Shown here: piece by piece, positions 1 to 5,579 of the stretch
Layout: every line of letters begins with the position of its first letter
Position numbering within the stretch: the stretch's first letter is position 1
DNA from: Dehalococcoidia bacterium
GTDB taxonomy: Bacteria; Chloroflexota; Dehalococcoidia; JACQUA01
DNA: 6,712 nt
Reading direction: 5' to 3'
Assembly: GCA_030689845.1 (NCBI GenBank)
Contig: JAUYHV010000048.1
Location: 1-6,712, forward strand
Position numbers and translations under genes: made by a program
The notes under the pieces: model-generated
The model's database searches: none
What the model was told of the DNA's origin: nothing
The model's input: the letters and a program-made list of their open reading frames with translations, nothing else

Positions 1-24
1 TAATATTACCCTTGTGTAAAACTT

Positions 25-33
25 ACCTCCTTT
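25..33 (-). promoter_or_regulatory. Shine-Dalgarno-like sequence on the minus strand at the window edge
   Basis: The minus strand reads AAAGGAGGT here, a near-perfect anti-16S match. The 24 nt between it and the window edge contain no ATG, GTG or TTG, so it cannot be tied to a start codon in view. An ATG at 36-34 on the minus strand opens a frame that runs off the edge after 12 codons, but that ATG lies before the Shine-Dalgarno sequence and has no ribosome site of its own. It may belong to a divergent transcript whose gene lies to the left, or be chance. Confidence 0.2.
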
Positions 34-110
34 CATCTGGTATAAATCAATATCAAGGTTTTGTTATTTAGTAATTTAGTCTAGCGTTTCATAAATGGCC
101 TTACAATCTT

Positions 111-176
111 TGTCATTCCGGGCTTGACCCGGAATCCAGTCTGTTGCTCTGGATTCCCGCTTTCGCGGGAATGACA
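111..176. repeat. Three-hairpin palindromic repeat of the dispersed ATTCC/GGAAT type (dRS3-like core)
   Basis: The element is bounded by a perfect 9-bp inverted repeat, TGTCATTCC (111-119) and GGAATGACA (168-176). Inside are three perfect stem-loops: 115-122 with 128-135 (8 bp, 5-nt loop), 131-139 with 149-157 (9 bp, 9-nt loop), and 153-160 with 165-172 (8 bp, 4-nt loop). Neighbouring stems share bases, so the DNA or RNA could switch between a cloverleaf and separate hairpins. The last hairpin fits ATTCCC-N8-GGGAAT, the form known for Neisseria dRS3 repeats, and similar CATTCCGGG...CCCGGAATCCAG units are common as dispersed repeats in several bacterial phyla. It encodes no protein and is most likely a REP/MITE-like element. 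It lacks a T-tract, so it is not a typical terminator. Confidence 0.75.
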
Positions 177-192
177 CCAATGGCACTACAAA

Positions 193-221
193 TTGTAAAG
201 AGATATTAGAGACACTACAAT
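193..221 (+). promoter_or_regulatory. Candidate sigma-70-type promoter of the operon
   Basis: TTGTAA at 193-198 (4 of 6 to the -35 consensus) and TACAAT at 216-221 (5 of 6 to the -10 consensus) are separated by 17 bp, the optimal spacing. Transcription would start near 228, giving a leader of about 95 nt before the synthetase ATG. The boxes are part of inverted repeats: TACAA-A-TTGTA (187-197) overlaps the -35, and ATTGTA (192-197) mirrors TACAAT (216-221). A repressor site overlapping the promoter is therefore possible, but no regulator family can be named. It is the best match seen by eye in this region. Confidence 0.4.
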
Positions 222-323
222 AGCCCATGAATAGAGATACATAACTGTAACAGGGAAATGCGATTCAGACAACAATAGGAAACCATCTCGGTAACCCAAT
301 ATGTTGAAACGAAGGCTTATGTA

Positions 324-2231
324 ATGGAAAACACGTCTGCCGATAATACGCTTCCCAAGCTCTTTATGGCCAATTTAAAGAAATTTGGCAATAAAAAGCT
401 GGCCATGCGTAAAAAAGACCTGGGTATCTGGCAGCAGTACACGTGGCAAGACTGCTATGAAATAGTTAAATTTTTCTCACTTGGTTTAACATCCCTCGGA
501 TTACAAAGGGGAGACAAAGTAGGCATACTTGGAGATAACGATCCTGAATGGTACCTGGGTGAGGTTGCTGTCCAGGCAGCTGGGGGGGTTCCCCTGGGGA
601 TTTTTACAGACTCTATTCCATCGGAAGTAAAATACATTGCACAGCATTCCGACTCTACTTTCATTGTTGCCCGTGACCAGGAACAGGTAGATAAAATCCT
701 GAATATAAAAAATGAATTACCCCTTGTTAAGAAATTGATTTATTGGGACCCGCTGGGATTAAGACATTACGATGACCCGTTGATGATGAGCTTTGAGGAA
801 GTGGTTAAAAGAGGTAAGGAATATGAAACAGGGCATGGAAGACTATTCGAAGAAAATATCGACGCAGGCAAGCCGGATGACGTCGCCGTGCTTTGTTATA
901 CTTCCGGAACAACGGGTTTACCCAAAGGCGTAATAATGACCCACAATAATCTTATCAGCAGTATAAGGTCATGGTTCTCAGTGTCCACTCACCTGGCAAC
1001 CGATGATTATGTTTCCTACATGTCGCCAGCCTGGGTTCCGGAGCAATCCCAGGGTATAACGGGATGGCTCGTTTCAGGGAACGTAGTTAATTTCCCTGAG
1101 GAACCGGATACGTCTCAAGAAGATACCCGGGAAATCGGTCCACAGGTTATACTCTACGGTCCCCGCCTCTGGGAAAGCCTTGTCTCTACCATTCAGGCGA
1201 AAATTATCGATACCAGCCCGTTAAAACGTCTCATCTATAATCTTTGTCTCCCTGTCGGGTATAAAGTAGCTGCTCTTAAAAGTAACAAGATGGAACCGGG
1301 TCGTTTCTGGAGAATTCTCTTCAAATTATGTGACTGGGTTGTGTTCCACCCCCTCAAAGACAAAGTAGGATTGTCAAGGGCAAGGGACTGTTTCACTGCC
1401 GGTTCCTATCTCAGCCCCGATACCCTGAGGTTTTTCCGGGCCATCGGCTGTAATATGAAACAATTGTTCGCAGCCACAGAAGTATCCATGGTAACTTCCC
1501 ACCTGGACGGCGATGTTCGTTCGGAAAGCGTCGGTCCACCTCTTCCAGGCGTTGAATTAAAAATTAGCGAAGCAGGGGAAATCCTTGTAAAAGGCCCCGG
1601 TGTAGTGCCTGGGTATTACAAAAATCCCGAAGCTACCAGAGTTGTAATTCAAGACGGCTGGTTTCATACCGGTGATGCCGGCCATATCGACGACGCCGGC
1701 CACCTTATTTACTGGGACAGGGTGACTGAACTTATCGAACTGGCAGGTGGCCAAAAATTTTCCCCCCAATATATTGAAGGCCGGTTAAAATTCAGCCCTT
1801 ACATCAAAGATGTAATGGCTTTAGGCGGAAAAGATAGGCCTTATGTTACTGTTATGGTAATAATAGATTATGACAATGTTGGCCGCTGGGCTGAAAAAAA
1901 TCACATTTCTTACACTACTTTTACAGATTTATCCCAGAAACCAGAAGTTATCGGTTTGATGAGAAGAGATATCGAGAGAGTGAATACCACACTCCCCGAG
2001 GCAGCCAAAATAAAGAAATTTTGCAATCTTCACAAGGAGTTCGACCCTGACGAAGCTGAATTGACAAGAACAAGAAAGCTGCGCCGGTCCTTTATGGAAA
2101 CACAATACGCCGGCCTTTTCGCAGCTCTCTACAGCGATAACAATGAATACAAGTCAGAAACTGACATCACATATCGGGACGGCAGAAAAGGGAAAATTGG
2201 GACCACCGTAAAAATCCAGAGTATGGATTAG
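324..2231 (+). CDS. AMP-forming acyl-CoA synthetase (long-chain fatty acid/ACSBG-like, COG1022 type)
   Basis: This cytoplasmic or membrane-associated enzyme should activate a carboxylic acid with ATP to an acyl-adenylate and then to acyl-CoA. The 635-residue length suits the family. The ATP-binding P-loop YTSGTTGLPKG is at residues 192-202, the TGD motif (HTGDAGH) at about 448-454, the hinge/ELAGGQKFSP region just after it, and the C-terminal lysine motif LTRTRKLRR at 580-588 (Lys585 is the likely catalytic lysine). The tail ITYRDGRKGKI (615-625) is typical of this bacterial subfamily. The A5 motif, usually YGxTE, reads FAATE at 382-386: Thr and Glu are kept, while Tyr and Gly are replaced. 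The start at 324 has GAAGG 8 nt upstream and no alternative in frame. Nine bp separate it from livH, so it is probably the first operon gene and acts on the imported compound. The substrate (fatty, aromatic or other acid) cannot be read from the sequence. Confidence 0.93.
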   Translation: MENTSADNTLPKLFMANLKKFGNKKLAMRKKDLGIWQQYTWQDCYEIVKFFSLGLTSLGLQRGDKVGILGDNDPEWYLGEVAVQAAGGVPLGIFTDSIPSEVKYIAQHSDSTFIVARDQEQVDKILNIKNELPLVKKLIYWDPLGLRHYDDPLMMSFEEVVKRGKEYETGHGRLFEENIDAGKPDDVAVLCYTSGTTGLPKGVIMTHNNLISSIRSWFSVSTHLATDDYVSYMSPAWVPEQSQGITGWLVSGNVVNFPEEPDTSQEDTREIGPQVILYGPRLWESLVSTIQAKIIDTSPLKRLIYNLCLPVGYKVAALKSNKMEPGRFWRILFKLCDWVVFHPLKDKVGLSRARDCFTAGSYLSPDTLRFFRAIGCNMKQLFAATEVSMVTSHLDGDVRSESVGPPLPGVELKISEAGEILVKGPGVVPGYYKNPEATRVVIQDGWFHTGDAGHIDDAGHLIYWDRVTELIELAGGQKFSPQYIEGRLKFSPYIKDVMALGGKDRPYVTVMVIIDYDNVGRWAEKNHISYTTFTDLSQKPEVIGLMRRDIERVNTTLPEAAKIKKFCNLHKEFDPDEAELTRTRKLRRSFMETQYAGLFAALYSDNNEYKSETDITYRDGRKGKIGTTVKIQSMD

Positions 2232-2240
2232 GGGAATTAT

Positions 2241-3125
2241 ATGGATATTTTTTTACAAAATATGTTACAAGGTTTTATGAATGGTGGTGTTTACGCCCTT
2301 ATTGCATTGGGGATAGTGCTTATTTATAAATCAACCAGGGTTCTTAACATAGCCCAGGGCCAGTTCCTGGTTGTTGGCGCCTGGATTGCTTTTACTTTCT
2401 CTTCAAAAATTGGGCTTAACATCTGGTTAAGTTTTTTCCTGACATTAGTGGCTGCAATAATTATCGGCTTCCTGATAGAGAGGTTCACATTTCGCCCCCT
2501 CATAGGGCAACCAATATCGGCATTGATAACTATGACCATCGTACTCATGGCAGGCATCGAGGGGCTTGTCCTCTGGATATGGGGCGGGTGGGTTGAGACT
2601 TTCCCCGATTTTATCCCGAGGGAACCCATAAGAATGGGCAATATAGTTTTATCACAGCAATTATTGTGGATGTTCATCATCGCCATGGTTTTTATCGGGG
2701 GTTTTGCCCTGTTTTTTAAGTACACACGTACCGGACTGGCCATGAGAGCCACAGCGGAAGACCACCAGGTTGCCCAGAGTGTCGGCATCAGCGTCAAAAC
2801 CGTTTTCGGCCAGACCTGGGCCATTGCCGCCCTTATAGGGGCTATTGGGGGAATTATCCTGGGAAGCCTGTACGGCGTTAGTTACCAGTTAGGGGAGTGG
2901 GGACTGAAGGTATTAACGGTTGCCATAATCGGTGGACTCGATTCCATACCGGGAGCAATTGTCGCTGGGCTTATGCTGGGATTACTGGAGAAAGTTGCAA
3001 CAGGCTATGTCGACCCCATCATTGGCGGCGGGCTGGAAGCTGTATTCCCCTTCGTCATCCTCCTGATTGTTTTGATGATTAAACCCTATGGACTGTTTGG
3101 GTTGAAGGAAATAGAAAGGATTTAG
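2241..3125 (+). CDS. livH: Branched-chain amino acid-type ABC transporter permease, LivH family
   Basis: This is one of the two membrane subunits of a HAAT/Liv-family ABC importer. The 294 residues contain about eight hydrophobic segments (roughly 11-29, 40-56, 60-79, 93-113, 139-160, 190-212, 225-246 and 262-285). The N-terminal family signature ALIALGIVLIYKSTRVLNIA followed by QGQF lies at about residues 19-42. The cytoplasmic coupling loop that contacts the ATPase is visible as RATAEDHQVAQSVGIS (169-184). Length is close to the family norm of about 290-310. The start has AGGGGAA (2230-2236), which overlaps the synthetase stop codon, suggesting translational coupling. It pairs with LivM 2 bp downstream. 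Membership of the Liv family does not prove amino acid transport; the adjoining CoA ligase points to an organic acid instead. Confidence 0.95.
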   Translation: MDIFLQNMLQGFMNGGVYALIALGIVLIYKSTRVLNIAQGQFLVVGAWIAFTFSSKIGLNIWLSFFLTLVAAIIIGFLIERFTFRPLIGQPISALITMTIVLMAGIEGLVLWIWGGWVETFPDFIPREPIRMGNIVLSQQLLWMFIIAMVFIGGFALFFKYTRTGLAMRATAEDHQVAQSVGISVKTVFGQTWAIAALIGAIGGIILGSLYGVSYQLGEWGLKVLTVAIIGGLDSIPGAIVAGLMLGLLEKVATGYVDPIIGGGLEAVFPFVILLIVLMIKPYGLFGLKEIERI

Positions 3126-3127
3126 CC

Positions 3128-4180
3128 ATGCAGCTACCCTCGGGTACTATCAATGACAGCTACGAAAAAGATATGGCCATAATACGAACCAGGTGGCAAT
3201 GGGTAATGTTTATCGGCTTCGTGGTTTTGATTTTCGTCTTTCCGGCTTTTCCCTTTGTTTCCAATTATCTCCTCAGGATAATCAATAATATCGTCATTGC
3301 AATGATTTTAGTCCTTGGTTTAAATATCCTTATGGGTTACGCCGGGCAGGTTTCCCTGGGACAGGGCGCCTTTATGGCTGTCGGAGCTTACACCGTCGCT
3401 CTCCTCGGGCACAAATTAGGAGTACCCTTCTGGTTAAGCCTGCCGGCTGCTGGTCTCAGCGCCGGTATCGTGGGTGTTATATTTGGTGCTCCATCTTTAC
3501 GGGTAAAAGGTGTTTACCTTGCCCTGGCGACCATTGCCGCCCAGTTTATTATTCTCTGGATTGTCAGGCACGTCCATGCTTTCGGAGGAGTGAGCGGCGT
3601 TCCCAACCCGCCCGCAGCTATCGGTACTTTTACAATAAATTCACAGTTGAGTAACTATTACCTTATCATTGTCGTAGCGATAATAATGACTTTTGCCGCT
3701 AAAAATATAGCCCGTTCCAAAATCGGACGGGCGTTCGTTGCCATCCGGGACAATGACCTTGCAGCCGAAGTGATGGGTATCAGCCTGTTCAGATATAAAT
3801 TACTTGCCTTTTTTATTGGGTGCTTTTTTGCGGGAATCGCCGGCGGCCTGTGGGCCAATCTCATCGGACACGTGCAAGACGAGCAGTTTCCCTTAATAAA
3901 TTCTATCTGGTATACAGGCATGATAATGGTGGGAGGTCAGGGATATACCCTTGGAGCCATCATAGGAACGTTCCTGCTTCTCGGTGTGCAGGAAATAGTC
4001 GTCCTTTACGGACCTTCCCTGAGCCACATTCCCGGAGTAGGCGGGTCGGGTTATGCAGGGTTTTCCCAGTTCCTAATGGCGTTGATTATCGTGTTGTTTA
4101 TTATTTTCGAACCGAGAGGCCTCGCCCACCGCTGGCAAATTTTCAAGTCTTCATATCGATTACACCCATTTTCTTATTAA
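3128..4180 (+). CDS. livM: Branched-chain amino acid-type ABC transporter permease, LivM family
   Basis: This is the second membrane subunit, expected to form the translocation pore with LivH. The 350-residue protein starts with a polar stretch of about 24 residues and then has about nine hydrophobic segments. The LivM signature GLNILMGYAGQVSLGQGAF ends near residue 82, and the ATPase-coupling loop reads IRDNDLAAEVMGIS (206-219). The end, EPRGLAHRW followed by a short basic tail finishing PFSY, is usual for the family. The ribosome site GAAAGGA (3114-3120) lies inside the end of livH, 7 nt before the ATG, so the two genes are tightly coupled. E. coli LivM is longer at its N terminus; this shorter form is common in other bacteria. 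The next gene starts 93 bp downstream, the largest gap in the operon. Confidence 0.95.
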   Translation: MQLPSGTINDSYEKDMAIIRTRWQWVMFIGFVVLIFVFPAFPFVSNYLLRIINNIVIAMILVLGLNILMGYAGQVSLGQGAFMAVGAYTVALLGHKLGVPFWLSLPAAGLSAGIVGVIFGAPSLRVKGVYLALATIAAQFIILWIVRHVHAFGGVSGVPNPPAAIGTFTINSQLSNYYLIIVVAIIMTFAAKNIARSKIGRAFVAIRDNDLAAEVMGISLFRYKLLAFFIGCFFAGIAGGLWANLIGHVQDEQFPLINSIWYTGMIMVGGQGYTLGAIIGTFLLLGVQEIVVLYGPSLSHIPGVGGSGYAGFSQFLMALIIVLFIIFEPRGLAHRWQIFKSSYRLHPFSY

Positions 4181-4189
4181 AGGAGGTGA
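4179..4189 (+). promoter_or_regulatory. Isolated strong Shine-Dalgarno sequence without a start codon
   Basis: AAAGGAGGTGA, an almost perfect match to the anti-Shine-Dalgarno sequence, begins within the livM stop codon. No ATG, GTG or TTG lies within the usual 5-12 nt downstream; the first ATG (4214) opens a three-codon frame, and the next (4225) a 14-codon frame that is 35 nt away. The binding protein gene has its own ribosome site at 4257-4263. Isolated sites of this kind (STAB-SD, known from Bacillus cry transcripts) can protect mRNA from 5' decay by binding 30S subunits. That role here is inference; a remnant of a lost small gene is the main alternative. Confidence 0.35.
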
Positions 4190-4192
4190 AAA

Positions 4193-4223
4193 TTAACACT
4201 TTTACAAATAACAATGCTAATAT
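4193..4223 (+). promoter_or_regulatory. Possible internal promoter before the substrate-binding protein genes
   Basis: TTAACA (4193-4198, 5 of 6 to the -35 consensus) is followed after 19 bp by TAATAT (4218-4223), preceded by TGC (4215-4217) as in an extended -10 element. A perfect TATAAT also occurs at 4221-4226, though its spacing to TTAACA is 22 bp. Either would start transcription about 40 nt before the binding protein ATG. Extra transcription of binding proteins over permeases would suit importers in which the receptor is needed in excess. The region is AT-rich, so chance matches are likely. Confidence 0.3.
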
Positions 4224-4273
4224 AATGGACATCACCAGGGTTATGGAAATTATTTTAAAGGAGAGTTGAACAA

Positions 4274-5536
4274 ATGCTAAAAAAGAAATCCAATTATTGG
4301 GTTATCCTCGTTTTTCTGGCAATAGCCCTTTTACTCCTGCCGTCACTTATTGGTTGCACCAAGAAGTCATCATCACCCACCGGGGTTACCATCATCATAG
4401 GCATCGTCAGTGATATGACAGGAGCAACTGCCAATACAGCTATTGGAGAAATATGGGGCTGGGAGGATGCGGCAAAATGGGGAAAGGAGACCAATCTCGT
4501 CCCCGGTGTCAATTTCGAAATTATTACCTATGACAACAAGTTCGACGTCGGCCGCTCGATCAACGGCTATGAAATGATAAAAGGACGGAATGCAAGTGTT
4601 ACCCACGTCCAGATGACCGGAGCCAATTATGCCCTGAAGGATAAATATGCGACTGATAAAATTGTGGCAATGATTCCGCCGGCTCCCAAAGCCTTACATC
4701 CCCCGGGATGGGCTTTTACAGCAGACATGGCTTATACCGACCAGGCAGCCGCTGCCTACCAGTGGTTATTGGAAGACTGGAAAAAAGAAGGTAAATCCGG
4801 CAAACCAAAGATGGGCTGGCTAACCTGGGATGCTGACTATGGACATTCGGGATTGATAGTCAACTGGTACGCCAGTGAAATAGGAATTGAAGTTTTGCAA
4901 ACTGAATTCTACGGGCCCGGCCCTGTGCCGAGTGACGTTACCTCCCAGTTATTGAGGTTAAAGGACAAGGGCGCAAATTACGTTGTTTCCGTTGGACCGG
5001 ATATTGCCTGGGCTAATATCCTCAAAGATGCCAATAAATTGGGGTTAAGCAACAGCATGAAATTTGTTGGAGTTGCCAACGTAATATTCTCTGCTGATCT
5101 GGCCAAGGTGGCTCAGGAAGCAGCCGAGGGAAGTTACCTCGTAATGGCAAATTCCTCCCTTTACGAAGATAACCTGCCCGGTGTCCAAATGCTGAGGCAA
5201 ATGCAGGAAAAGTACAGGGGTGAATGGAGAGACAACCTCCCTGGTGTCCGCGGCTGGCTTTCTATGCAGCTGATTATGGAAGCAGTAAAACAGGCTATTG
5301 AAAAAGATAACGTCAAACCCGAACAGGTAAATGGTGAGGTGATTAAAGCATCCCTGGAAAAAAATATAAATAATTTTGACACCGGTGGGCTTTCCGGTCC
5401 GCTGACGATTACCCCGGACAACCACAGCGCTTCGCGCATGGCTAAAGTCTTCCAGATGCGGGGAGGAAAACATCTTCCTATCACCGACTTTTTTGAAGCT
5501 CCCCACATGACGAGATTTGAGGACGTTAAGAAATAA
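4274..5536 (+). CDS. ABC transporter substrate-binding lipoprotein, Liv/HAAT type (Peripla_BP_6-like), first of a tandem pair
   Basis: This 420-residue extracytoplasmic receptor should deliver its ligand to LivHM. A signal peptide with Lys residues 3-5, a hydrophobic core (9-22) and a lipobox LIGC ending at Cys28 predicts a lipid-anchored protein. The mature part opens with IGIVSDMTG (42-50), the usual first strand of this family, then has GEIWGWEDAAKW (58-69), YDNKFDVGRSINGYE (about 84-98), MTGANY (114-119), PPAPKALHPPGW and TWDADYGHSG (184-193). The segment that in E. coli LivJ/LivK carries serines and threonines binding the amino-acid carboxylate is MTGANY here, so a non-amino-acid ligand is likely. 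The start has AAAGGAG (4257-4263) 10 nt upstream. The downstream gene is a paralogue. The ligand is unknown; from the operon, a carboxylic acid activated by the neighbouring CoA ligase is the best guess. Confidence 0.92.
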   Translation: MLKKKSNYWVILVFLAIALLLLPSLIGCTKKSSSPTGVTIIIGIVSDMTGATANTAIGEIWGWEDAAKWGKETNLVPGVNFEIITYDNKFDVGRSINGYEMIKGRNASVTHVQMTGANYALKDKYATDKIVAMIPPAPKALHPPGWAFTADMAYTDQAAAAYQWLLEDWKKEGKSGKPKMGWLTWDADYGHSGLIVNWYASEIGIEVLQTEFYGPGPVPSDVTSQLLRLKDKGANYVVSVGPDIAWANILKDANKLGLSNSMKFVGVANVIFSADLAKVAQEAAEGSYLVMANSSLYEDNLPGVQMLRQMQEKYRGEWRDNLPGVRGWLSMQLIMEAVKQAIEKDNVKPEQVNGEVIKASLEKNINNFDTGGLSGPLTITPDNHSASRMAKVFQMRGGKHLPITDFFEAPHMTRFEDVKK

Positions 5537-5579
5537 CATATTAACCGTCGAAAGATTATTTGAAAGGAAGGTAATATTC

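Larger units (their letters stand above)
1..323. other. Intergenic/leader region upstream of the operon, no convincing gene
   Basis: This AT-rich stretch has no open reading frame that looks like a gene on either strand. It contains, from left to right, a minus-strand Shine-Dalgarno-like sequence near the edge (25-33), a three-hairpin palindromic repeat (111-176), a candidate promoter (193-221) and a leader of about 95-100 nt ending in the GAAGG ribosome site (311-315) of the acyl-CoA synthetase gene. In the synthetase frame the nearest upstream stop is TAG at 276-278, and no start codon lies between it and the ATG at 324, which fixes that gene's start. No intrinsic terminator with a T-run was seen. 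Confidence 0.7.

Noticed and set aside
111..176. CRISPR array or intrinsic terminator
   Set aside because: The hairpins are not regularly spaced direct repeats with spacers, and no T-run follows any stem, so a dispersed palindromic repeat explains them better.
301..324. Seven-codon frame ending in TAATG overlap with the synthetase start
   Set aside because: The overlap resembles a translationally coupled leader peptide, but there is no ribosome site before ATG 301 and the frame is too short to judge.
2324..2824. Minus-strand open frame of 166 codons inside livH
   Set aside because: Antisense to a well-supported permease with all family motifs. No ribosome site or domain was recognised.
3820..4269. 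Plus-strand open frame of 149 codons overlapping the end of livM
   Set aside because: Overlaps livM in another frame with an Arg/Pro-rich translation typical of a shadow frame; it only extends beyond livM by chance through the intergenic gap.
4225..4269. Possible 14-residue peptide gene before the first receptor
   Set aside because: It has an ATG and stop, but the strong Shine-Dalgarno sequence is 35 nt away and no nearer ribosome site exists. Its end contains the receptor's own ribosome site. Too little support to call.
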